Below, in pieces: positions 18,441 to 26,583 of a stretch of 64,000 nucleotides of DNA (positions are counted from its first letter, which is position 1; each line of letters opens with the position of its first letter). A model generated the notes under the pieces. That model was not told where the DNA came from, did no database searches, and saw nothing but the letters and a program-made list of their open reading frames with translations. Both the position numbers and the translations under genes were made by a program. This stretch comes from Paraburkholderia sp. BL23I1N1 (GTDB taxonomy: Bacteria; Pseudomonadota; Gammaproteobacteria; Burkholderiales; Burkholderiaceae), in NCBI RefSeq assembly GCF_003610295.1, contig NZ_RAPV01000003.1, forward strand, positions 186,001 through 250,000. The letters run 5' to 3'.

Positions 18441-18929
18441 TCAGCTGCGTCGCAGTGAGGATTCCGGGTTGTCGTCGCGATCTTTACCGCTTCGCCGATT
18501 CTCGTCAAGGTCATCACAATTGTCGACGAAGGGAGAATCGGTGTCGCTGCCGCCAGCGCGCAGCGCGGCGCGCGCTTCTTCGGCCAGTTTTTCGTAATGT
18601 TTGCGGAAATGGCTCAAGTCTTTCTCTTCAAGCTCTTCAAGATCAAGCAGTGCGTTATGCGCGCCCTCCACCGCACGGATCAGCTCGTCAAGCTTGATCT
18701 GCATTGCGGCCGTGTCGCGGTTCTGTGTGTTCTGGATCAAGAAGACCATCAGGAACGTGACGATCGTGGTGGAGGTGTTGATCACGAGTTGCCACGTGTC
18801 GCTGTAGTGAAAGACCGGGCCAGTGACCGCCCACAGCATCACAAGGCCGGCTGCCACGACGAAGGTGGCTGGTCTGCCGGTCATTGTGGAAAAGTAGCTT
18901 GAGAATTTCGAAAACCATTTGGTGCTCAT
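18441..18929 (-). CDS. Low-affinity iron permease family membrane protein
   Basis: 162 residues starting MSTKWFSKFSSYFSTMTGRPATFVVAAGLVMLWAVTGP, then FHYSDTWQLVINTSTTIVTFLMVFLIQNTQNRDTAAMQIKLDELIRAVEGAHNALLDLEELEEKDL. This is the signature of the bacterial low-affinity iron permease-like family: two membrane helices (about 22-40 and 53-71), the NTQNRD motif and an acidic cytoplasmic helix. The start at 18929 is preceded by GGAGCTC on the minus strand. Actual iron transport is assumed from the family name only. Confidence 0.88.
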   Translation of the reverse strand: MSTKWFSKFSSYFSTMTGRPATFVVAAGLVMLWAVTGPVFHYSDTWQLVINTSTTIVTFLMVFLIQNTQNRDTAAMQIKLDELIRAVEGAHNALLDLEELEEKDLSHFRKHYEKLAEEARAALRAGGSDTDSPFVDNCDDLDENRRSGKDRDDNPESSLRRS

Positions 18930-19551
18930 GATGAGCTCCAGAAATCGGGTCAATATACGGGATGATGGCACAGACGGAGCAGTGTTTACTTTCCATCGGG
19001 GGTTTGCGCATGCGACCACCGGTTATGGTGGCTGTGCTTCTTCGCCGTTGACGGAGATGTGGGCTCCGCCTATTACCTCCGTGGGCGGTGCATGTCTTTC
19101 TGGCTCGCGAAGGTAGCCGCAAACGTTCGAGCGAGTTTCGGGAGAAACTGGCATGCCCTGAGTGAACGTTTCGGGCAGAGTTGACTGCCTCATAGGGCGA
19201 ATTATGTCGGTCGCGTTCTCCGGCACACTCTCCCACTACAATAACGGTAGGGTGCGACACGCGGCATGCGTGGCTGCAATTCGAATAAACCTGCCCTCGA
19301 GATGGCAGCACGCTCTCTTAACGTTGCGCTCGCATATTCGCTGCGTACGCCAGCGTACCATCCGCCCGCGCCTGTTCTCGCGATACAAATGAGGTCTCAC
19401 CAAAATTGCGCGGCCAGGCGGCCAGGCTGCCCACGAAGGCGTCGCCCCACAACGGGAGCGTTCCCCCGATTGAAGTCTGTCCCTGATTTGCGCGTAACAT
19501 ACGTACGCTGATCGGACCCTGGTATCCCAATTACACTTCGGAGACGCCTAC
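18930..19551. other. Divergent promoter interval
   Basis: About 620 bases between the iron-permease-like gene (leftwards) and the histidine kinase gene (rightwards). I see no gene. It should contain both promoters, but I cannot place them with confidence. Confidence 0.4.
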
Positions 19552-20679
19552 ATGCGACTTGCTGACTTCATCTCGCGCGACGGGGAACTGATTCTGGCGC
19601 AATGGGAGGCGTTTGCGGCTACCCTCCTGCCGGCGGCGGCAAACATGGAATCGTTGGCATTACGCAACCACGCGCAGCAGATCTTGCTAGCCGTGGCAAC
19701 GGACTTGCGGACTTCACAAACCAGGGAAGCCCAGCGCGCAAAATCATTGGGGCGGGGCCCCGGTCTGATCGATGCCACTGAAACCGCCGCGCAAACGCAC
19801 GCCCTTCTGCGGGCACGGGCCGGTTTCGATATCAACCAGCTCGCCGCCGAATATCGCGCACTGCGCGCAAGCGTGCTTCGCTTGTGGATGGACGATTGCC
19901 AACCCGAAGCGCCTGATCTGGACGACGCCATTCGCTTCAACGAAGCGATCGATCAGGCACTTGTCGAATCAGTCGCCTTTTTTAGTGCGCAGGTCGAGCA
20001 GAGTCGTAATCTCCTGCTTGGCATGCTGGGGCACGACATGCGCAGCCCGCTCCAGGCGATTCAGATGACAGCATCGTACCTTGAAGCGCTGAATGCCGGG
20101 GAGCGGGTATCCGAAGCCGCCGCCCGCCTGATACGTAGCGGAGCCCGGATGCAGGCGTTGCTTGATGACCTGACGGATTTCAACCGGACCAAACTGGGCT
20201 TGGGCATCAACCTAGCGTCCACGAGCGTCAATCTGGCGGATGTGCTTGCTGACGAGCTGGACGAGTTGCGCGCTGTGCATCCTGACAGGCAGATTGAGCT
20301 TCAGGTACGTGGCAATTTACAGGGAGTCTGGGACGGGCGGCGCATGCAGCAATTGCTTGCAAATCTGGTACTCAATGCCGTCAAGTACGGGGCACAGGAC
20401 ACTCCAGTGCGCGTGGTAGTTACCGGTGATGTAAGGCATGTCCGTATCGAAGTTAAAAACTCCGGAGCTGCCATCGAGCACGCAACGCTGGCGCGCATCT
20501 TCGATCCGCTGACGCGAGGGCCGGACCATCAGGGCGAAGCGGACCGGACGGATAGCCTCGGATTGGGGCTGTACATTGCAAGTGAAATCGCCAAGGCACA
20601 TCACGGTGCGATCGAGGCACGGTCCGACGAGATGGAGACCTCGTTTTCAGTGTCTCTCCCGCGTGCGACTGAACCGTAA
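19552..20679 (+). CDS. Soluble sensor histidine kinase with RsbRD-type N-terminus
   Basis: 375 residues with no membrane segments. The helical N-terminal region (about 1-150: ISRDGELILAQWEAFAATLLP...) resembles the RsbRD-like sensor domain, which can bind heme or other ligands. The dimerisation/phosphoacceptor segment is LLGMLGHDMRSPLQAIQM, with His161. The ATPase domain has an N-box NLVLNAVKYG (Asn275) and a G-box LGLGLYIASEIAKAHHG. No response regulator is adjacent, so it is an orphan. Low sequence complexity is absent and all kinase boxes are intact. Confidence 0.9.
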   Translation: MRLADFISRDGELILAQWEAFAATLLPAAANMESLALRNHAQQILLAVATDLRTSQTREAQRAKSLGRGPGLIDATETAAQTHALLRARAGFDINQLAAEYRALRASVLRLWMDDCQPEAPDLDDAIRFNEAIDQALVESVAFFSAQVEQSRNLLLGMLGHDMRSPLQAIQMTASYLEALNAGERVSEAAARLIRSGARMQALLDDLTDFNRTKLGLGINLASTSVNLADVLADELDELRAVHPDRQIELQVRGNLQGVWDGRRMQQLLANLVLNAVKYGAQDTPVRVVVTGDVRHVRIEVKNSGAAIEHATLARIFDPLTRGPDHQGEADRTDSLGLGLYIASEIAKAHHGAIEARSDEMETSFSVSLPRATEP

Positions 20680-20862
20680 TAGGCCGTTCACGGCCCGGCG
20701 TAACGAGGAGGGACGCCCCATTCGACATTGGTTATCGTGGGCACATGATGCGCGGAAAGCCGTCATTCATGTGTAGAGTCCAAATGGCACCTTTGGGTCG
20801 AGCTTGTGTGAAAACACGCTGATCGCCTAAACTGGATCAACTCATTCAGCATGGGTGACCGG

Positions 20863-21072
20863 ATGAAGCGATTCATAGAAGGTGAAGATCGCAAGCAGGT
20901 GACGCTGCTTCCAGAGTGCCTCGATGACTTCGTCGCAGAGGACAACCCGGTAAGGGTTATCGAGGCGTTTGTAGAAGAGCTTGACCTTGCATCACTGGGC
21001 TTCGATGGCGCGATGCCGTCGACTACAGGTCGCCCGTCCTATCATCCAGCAGTGCTACTGAAGATCTTCATC
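20863..21072 (+). pseudogene. IS1182-type transposase, N-terminal piece
   Basis: Codes for MKRFIEGEDRKQVTLLPECL... up to LLKIFI, the conserved start of IS1182-type transposases (PSYHPAVLLKIFIYGYLNR is expected). The frame then runs into the inverted segment and stops at 21117. Confidence 0.85.
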
Positions 21073-22305
21073 GTCTTCCTGAAGCCCAGGATTCTCAGCA
21101 CGCGCATGAGATTGTAGGCAAGTACGTTCAAGCTCATCTCGGTACCCACGTTGGGCAGCCTGCGCATCAGGAAGTGTGTGTAGCCCATCCAATGCTTGAA
21201 CGTTCCGAAGACATGTTCGACGGTTCGCCTGCGCACGGTCATCGCATCAGGTGTCTTGTCCAGCCGACGTTGAACTGCTTCCAGCACCGACTCATGCTCC
21301 CATCGACTTATCCGTCGTTGGTCGCTGGGCGTGCACTGTGATTTAATTTTGCATTGCGAACAGGCGCTGCTCCAGTATCGGTGTAGCTGCATCCCGTGTT
21401 CCTCGCTGGTGTAACGGTAAATTGCCCGTTCTCCAGCTGGACATTGGTATTCGTCGTCCCGCGCAATGTAGATGAAGTCTGCCTTGTCGAATCGGCCGTG
21501 GTATTTCGCACCTGATGTTGTCGGCTTCGGCAGCATGACCGCAATCCCCGCATCCGCGCACTCCTTGATCTGAGGCCCACTGTAGTAGCCACGATCGGCG
21601 ACTGCCCGCAGTCTGGTCTTACCCATCGCGTCGCGCGCAGCTTTTGCCATGGGGCTAAGCTGCGCCCGGTCGCTGCCAGAGTTTGTGACCTCGTGAGCGA
21701 CGATGAGGTGGTGTTTGGCGTCTACTGCTACCTGTACGTTGTAGCCCACCATTCCCGAGCCTTTGCCGCTAGTCGCCATGGAGCGTGCATCAGGATCGGT
21801 CGTCGAGAGCTGACCGTCAGGCTCAGTCTTGAGTTGCTCCTTGATCTGCTCGAGGTTTCGCATCTGCTCGCGCAAGCGCGCGATCTTGTCCTTCAGCCGG
21901 GTCGTCTTTGCTTCCAGCTCAGCGGGTTGCGTACGATCTGCGGTCTCCAGCGCGTTCAGATACCGCTGAATGCTCTCCTCGATCTGCTTCTGGCGCTTGT
22001 CGACCTTACCCTCGGTGAAGTTGCGATCGCGCGTATTGACTGCCTTGAATTTGCTGCCGTCAATGGCGACCAGCGCTTGCGAGAACAGCTTCAGCTCACG
22101 GCACAGCGTCACGAAGCGCCGACATACGTTGCGGATGCCTGCGCCGTTGTCACGACGGAAGTCAACAATGGTCTTGAAGTCCGGCGCGAGGCGACCCGTG
22201 AGCCACATCAATTCAACATTGCGTTGGCACTCCCGTTCCAGGCGACGATTCGATTGAACCCGGTTCAGGTAGCCATAGAAGGCAATGCGGCTGGTGGGTG
22301 CGTGA
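20863..22305. mobile_element. IS1182-type element with an internal inversion
   Basis: The first 70 codons of an IS1182-type transposase run rightwards from 20863 to about 21072. The remainder runs leftwards from about 22277 to 21073. The last codons (KAMRLVGA, stop at 22305) run rightwards again. Re-inverting 21073-22277 in silico restores one uninterrupted 480-codon frame (LLKIFI joined to YGYLNRV, and ILGFRKT joined to KAMRLVGA). I could not identify terminal inverted repeats or a target duplication. Confidence 0.75.
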
Positions 22306-22343
22306 GCGCCCCGTAGGTCCTGAAACAAAACCCTTAAGCTCAT
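21042..22343 (-). pseudogene. IS1182-type transposase, inverted main part
   Basis: A 433-codon frame whose true transposase part begins at about 22277 with YGYLNRVQSNRRLERECQRNVELMWLTGRLAPDFKTIVDF. It includes LVAIDGSKFKAVN, MVGYNVQVAVD, LRAVADRGYYSGPQIKEC and RRRTVEHVFGTFKHWMGYTHF. The first 22 codons derive from the flank and the last about 10 from the palindromic break region. The N-terminal 70 residues are detached on the opposite strand, so the product is probably inactive. Confidence 0.8.
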
Positions 22344-23128
22344 CTAAAACGTATCAGAGAGGTTCACCTTCCCGTCGTCGCCGTAATGGCCGCAAAGGCA
22401 GCCAAACGCGCCGCTGGGGGCAGCAGTCATGCGTTGTATTGTAATTCCATTGGGTTTCCACACAGCCTGGGTCGGGCGCGGCCGATCGCGTCGGACGGGT
22501 GTCGGCCACAAACCGCCATTCACATGCGTCGTCGGTCGGACGCTCAGGCGTCGGCTCCGCACCCCTAACCGGCCATCCGATTGTCAAAGACGAACGCTCC
22601 TTCATCGGCCTAAGCGGTCATCCATATGTTATCTGGTTTCGCGCCCAGCGATTGGCCGCTTCGCCAATTGTTGGAGCGGTGTCGTGCGCGCTGGCAACGT
22701 GGTCGGTCGTCGCGGATCGGCAGCCCTCGCAGCGCATTTTGTACAGACGCGGCATGGCGATCGACGGGTACCCCGACTTTCACCCGTGGCAGCAAGCGTT
22801 GCATTGACGCCACGTATACGTGGCAGGAAGATCGCAAAAAGTCTGCTGGCGCCCTACGAATTGATCAGAATCTCGCCGGCTGATATCGCCTGCCATCAGG
22901 CGGCCATTAAATAAGTCTGGATATTCGTGCGCAGGGCCGCAGATATAGCACTCAGGCGGTCTATAAAATGATCTTTCCTGCGCGCCGGCCGCACTGTTTT
23001 GCAGCGCATCTCATTTCGCTAGCATCACAGGTCATAGCCTAGACCTTGTCCTCAGAATGCGAAGAGTCGTCTGTTTCGATTAAGGATGTCGAACTTAGTG
23101 AAACCCTGAATCGTTCAAGGATCACCAG
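22344..23128. other. Interval of intergenic repeat-like sequence
   Basis: About 780 bases with no supported gene. It resembles decayed non-coding repeat DNA. The last 100 bases should carry the promoter of the SLOG operon. An AGGATCACCAG ribosome binding region precedes 23129. Confidence 0.4.
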
Positions 23129-24808
23129 ATGAAGACGCTCCAGGTTCCCTTCCTTGTCGCAGCCATCGGGTGCCGCCACGTTCTGATTGAAGACGAAGCA
23201 CGCCTGCGGGATGCCGTCGAAACCGAACTCTGCAGGCTGGCGAAATGCGCGATCTCCCTTCACCCCTGCCTCCTTACCAGCCTAGCCGATGGAGCCAGCC
23301 AATTGGCCGCCGATGTCGCACTGAAGTTAGGCTGGAAGGTGATGGCGATATTGCCAATGGCCTTGAGCGACTATGAGCGCGAATTCGCCACGCCGGCATC
23401 TTTGGCACGTTTCCGGGCGTTGTTAGCGCAATGTTCCCAGCACCTCGAGCTGCCTGTTCCGTCCTCGATCGACGCAGACGTTTCGGGACAGCGCGCCCAG
23501 CAGTATCGTGATCTCGGGAGGTTTTTCGTCCGGCATGCGCAGATCGTCATCGCGCTGTGGGACGGTTGGGCCGAAGACGGCGAAGCGGGAGATCCGGCCG
23601 AAGTTGTGCGTTTTGCGCGTGAGGGTGTGGCCAATCCGGTTAGCGGTGGACTGCCCTCGGAAGACTGCGCACCGGTATCGCATATTCTTTGCCGGTCGCA
23701 CTGGAATCCATCTGGCACAGCCCGGGAAGAAATTGACCTAGATGCCGGCGTTGTGGAGCCGAATCGGCGCGTGATTGATTCGATGCGGAAATTCGTTGGG
23801 TCTGCCCATGACTGTTCAAGGAAATGGCACGACGTAGTCGAGACGAGCAAGCAGCACTTGTTGGGCAAGCCGCCTCACGCGATGCGCCTGCCAGAGTCGC
23901 TTGAGCCGCTAGTCGAGCTGTACGGCCTTGCCGATACCGACGCGATAATGGCGCAATCATTACGCCGCAATTCTGTTTTCGTGATTCTTGGCATCGTCTT
24001 ACTGGCAGTATTGAGTCACGAGTTCTATACCGGCCTCGTACCCACGCAGTGGATGGTGCTGGCCTATCTGGCCGGATTGCTCGGCGCATTTGCCGTGCAC
24101 CGCTGGGCGTTCAAGCGTCGTCGTTGCGACGAACGCTACCTCGACTATCGTGCGCTTGCCGAAGGACTGCGCGTACAACTGTTCTGGTCCATTGCCGGAG
24201 AAGAGACCAAGGTCTCCGATCACTACTTGCTCCATCAAGCCACCGAACTCGGCTGGATACGCGTGACGCTACGTAATCTTGCGCTGTCGATTCCTCCGCC
24301 CACGGATTCCGGCAGCGAAGCGAGCCGGTTCGGCGAAATCCGCAAACGCTGGCTTGAAGACCAGCGCAATTATTTTGTCGGCCGCGACTCAAAATTGGGC
24401 AAGGCACACTATCACGATGCGCGGGCCAAGGGCTGGAACCGGGCGGCGCTCGCAGTCTTCTTCATTGGGCTCGTGGTGATATCGCCGTGCCTGATTAGCG
24501 ATATCATCAAACTTGATCATCATGTGCGGGAATGGCTATTGGTAGCGTCGACACTCGCAATTGGCCTTGCCGGCATCTTCAAGGCCGTCGAAAAAGTGAA
24601 TGCGCATGAAGAAACGAGTCTGCGTTACCTGCGTATGGGCCGGCTCTATGACCTTGCACTGAAAGAATTCAACGCGGCGATGAGCACTGCCGACTTGTCC
24701 AGAGCCCGGCACTGTTTGACCGCGATCGGACGTGAGGCGCTGGCGGAGAACGCCGAATGGCTACTGCTTCATCGGGACCGTCCGTTCGAGGTTCCGGTGG
24801 GGAGTTAA
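23129..24808 (+). CDS. SLOG-like sensor fused to four membrane helices
   Basis: 559 residues. Residues 5-165 look like a SLOG/Rossmann-type nucleotide-ligand domain: AAIGCRHVL, LADGASQLAADVALKLGWKVMAILPM, a run QYRDLGRFFVRHAQIVIALWDG and the PAEVVRFA helix. The second half has two helix pairs (about 282-297 with 307-325, and 439-457 with 468-486) separated by a charged helical region, like the SLATT-type membrane effectors found beside SLOG and SMODS domains. It is first in an operon with a PGDYG-like protein and a patatin. A likely role is ligand-gated membrane permeabilisation during phage infection; this is inference from domain families. Confidence 0.7.
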   Translation: MKTLQVPFLVAAIGCRHVLIEDEARLRDAVETELCRLAKCAISLHPCLLTSLADGASQLAADVALKLGWKVMAILPMALSDYEREFATPASLARFRALLAQCSQHLELPVPSSIDADVSGQRAQQYRDLGRFFVRHAQIVIALWDGWAEDGEAGDPAEVVRFAREGVANPVSGGLPSEDCAPVSHILCRSHWNPSGTAREEIDLDAGVVEPNRRVIDSMRKFVGSAHDCSRKWHDVVETSKQHLLGKPPHAMRLPESLEPLVELYGLADTDAIMAQSLRRNSVFVILGIVLLAVLSHEFYTGLVPTQWMVLAYLAGLLGAFAVHRWAFKRRRCDERYLDYRALAEGLRVQLFWSIAGEETKVSDHYLLHQATELGWIRVTLRNLALSIPPPTDSGSEASRFGEIRKRWLEDQRNYFVGRDSKLGKAHYHDARAKGWNRAALAVFFIGLVVISPCLISDIIKLDHHVREWLLVASTLAIGLAGIFKAVEKVNAHEETSLRYLRMGRLYDLALKEFNAAMSTADLSRARHCLTAIGREALAENAEWLLLHRDRPFEVPVGS

Positions 24809-24857
24809 TCCCCTTGCTCCGCGAATCCTGGTTCGGCAAGAAAGTCCAATAAAGTCG

Positions 24858-24968
24858 ATGCTGCATGCCAACCTTTTGAGGCTGGGCACAATGGGAAGCC
24901 TGCACATGATGCTCAACGAGTTGCCTGATTCCGAGCCGCCTGGCCCGCTAACGGTGGAGGTGGGATGA
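24858..24968 (+). CDS. Possible 36-residue leader peptide
   Basis: ATG at 24858 to TGA at 24968 (MLHANLLRLGTMGSLHMMLN...). The stop overlaps the start of the next gene in ATGATGA fashion, which would couple translation. There is no strong ribosome binding site of its own, so it may be chance. Confidence 0.25.
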   Translation: MLHANLLRLGTMGSLHMMLNELPDSEPPGPLTVEVG

Positions 24969-25357
24969 TGAAAGCCGTCAAGAAACCGATTCCGGTTCAG
25001 GTCGAATTCGCGTCGGCATCAGCCGAAATTCGAACCGAAGAAGGGCCGGTCCAGTGTGTGAGCGGCGACGCGTTGATGACAGGCGCGGCCGGCGAGCGTT
25101 GGCCGATCGAGCGCAGCCGGTTCGAAGCAACCTATGAGCCCGTTGCACCCACCCGAATGGGCGAGAACGGCGCATATCTGAAAAGGATCGAGACCGTCGA
25201 CGCGCAGCAAACCGCTACTGAGGTGGAGATCGATCTTGGCCCGGGCCAGGGCACGCTGTGCGCGAAACCGGGCGACTGGATCATCACCTCAAACGACGGA
25301 CATCGGTGGGTCGTGGCCAGCGACATCTTCCAGAAGACCTACGACATAAAGAGCTGA
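24965..25357 (+). CDS. PGDYG-type domain protein
   Basis: 130 residues. GGAGGTGGG precedes the tandem ATG start. Two halves each look like short beta modules: PVQVEFASASAEIRTEEGPVQCVSGDALMTGAAGERWPIERSRFEATYEPV and LCAKPGDWIITSNDGHRWVVASDIFQKTYD. The KPGDW(I/Y) motif is that of the PGDYG family. The start ends 7 bases before the patatin gene, so the three genes form one operon. The biochemical role of PGDYG domains is unknown; here it is likely an accessory or regulator of the SLOG and patatin proteins. Confidence 0.65.
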   Translation: MMKAVKKPIPVQVEFASASAEIRTEEGPVQCVSGDALMTGAAGERWPIERSRFEATYEPVAPTRMGENGAYLKRIETVDAQQTATEVEIDLGPGQGTLCAKPGDWIITSNDGHRWVVASDIFQKTYDIKS

Positions 25358-25364
25358 TTGACGC

Positions 25365-26495
25365 ATGGACGCCCTCAATCAAAGGAAGTTGCTCGCCATC
25401 GACGGCGGCGGCATTCGCGGATTGCTCGCCGTGCGCGTGTTGAGTCGCATCGAAGCCATTCTGCGCGATCAGAGCGGTCGTCCCGACCTCGTCCTGGCCG
25501 ACTACTTCGACTACATTGCCGGCACCAGTGCCGGCGCCATTCTTGCCGCCGGTCTGGCGCTCGGAATGAGCATGCAACAACTGGATGCGCTTTTCACCAG
25601 CGATGCACGCGCGATGTTTGCGCCAACGGCCAATATCGTTAAGCGCATGCTGTTTGCCCGCTATGACGCTTCCGCGCTGCGCAATTGTCTGCAGGAAATC
25701 TTCGGCGTTGACACGACACTCGGATCGAACCGGCTCAGAACCCTGGTGATGCTGGTCATGCTCAACGCGCGGACGAACTCGCCGTGGCCAGTTAGCAGTA
25801 ATCCGAAGGCCAAATATAACGACGCGCAGTATGGGGTGGAAAGCAATCTGAATTTTCCACTTTGGCAGTTGGTTCGGGCCAGCACCGCTGCGCCGTATTT
25901 CTTCGAACCGGAACGGATTCGCGTCGGGACTCAGGATTACCTCTTTTACGACGGCGCGCTGTCATCGCTAAACAATCCGGCTTTCAAGCTGTTCCAGATG
26001 GCCACCCTGCCGTGCTATCGGCTCGAATGGCTCACCGGCGCGGATCGGATGCTGTTGGTGTCGGTAGGGACCGGCCTTTTTCCCAAGGAAATACACAAGC
26101 AGACGCTGGCCGAAAAGCAGGTTGCGTCAACCCTCTTGATCGCCATGCAATCCCTGATGTTCGCCAGCACCACCGAGGTCGATATGCAATGCCGTGGCTT
26201 TGCACGTGTTCTGGCCGGCGACGACATCGACGGCGAGGTGGGAAACTTGAGCAGCGAGGCGCCGATCGGCGGCACGCCGCTTTTCTCCTACATGCGCTAT
26301 AACGCCCTCTTGACCCCTGAAGGACTGGAAGCGATCGGCTGCGCGGACCTGGCAAACAATGCTTTCAGACTGGACGACGTCAACGCAATGGCAGCCTGTT
26401 CTGAAATAGGCGAGGCAGTCGGCCGGTTGCAGGTCAAACCGGAGCATTTTGCAAGTTTCCCGCCGACCGCTGAGGCTGGCGGCAGAATGTGCTAG
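25365..26495 (+). CDS. Patatin-like phospholipase, CapV-like effector
   Basis: 376-residue lipid acyl hydrolase. The oxyanion motif is DGGGIRG (13-19), the nucleophile Ser55 is in GTSAG, and the catalytic Asp196 is in YDGALS, so the Ser-Asp dyad is complete. No signal peptide. Patatins of this size act as membrane-degrading effectors in CBASS (CapV), where a cyclic nucleotide switches them on. No CD-NTase is encoded here; the upstream SLOG protein is the only candidate sensor. The gene follows PGDYG by 7 bases and converges with the kinase/TIR operon, 88 bases away. Confidence 0.88.
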   Translation: MDALNQRKLLAIDGGGIRGLLAVRVLSRIEAILRDQSGRPDLVLADYFDYIAGTSAGAILAAGLALGMSMQQLDALFTSDARAMFAPTANIVKRMLFARYDASALRNCLQEIFGVDTTLGSNRLRTLVMLVMLNARTNSPWPVSSNPKAKYNDAQYGVESNLNFPLWQLVRASTAAPYFFEPERIRVGTQDYLFYDGALSSLNNPAFKLFQMATLPCYRLEWLTGADRMLLVSVGTGLFPKEIHKQTLAEKQVASTLLIAMQSLMFASTTEVDMQCRGFARVLAGDDIDGEVGNLSSEAPIGGTPLFSYMRYNALLTPEGLEAIGCADLANNAFRLDDVNAMAACSEIGEAVGRLQVKPEHFASFPPTAEAGGRMC

Positions 26496-26583
26496 CTGCG
26501 AGCAACACGACTGAGCGCGACTCGCCGCCTTTCGTGGAATCTGTGCTCCGATCGCCCCCGATCTTGCGTCACCGTCACCGGAC

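Noticed and set aside
23129..26495. Classical CBASS operon
   Set aside because: No CD-NTase, ubiquitin-like or HORMA/TRIP13 gene beside the patatin.
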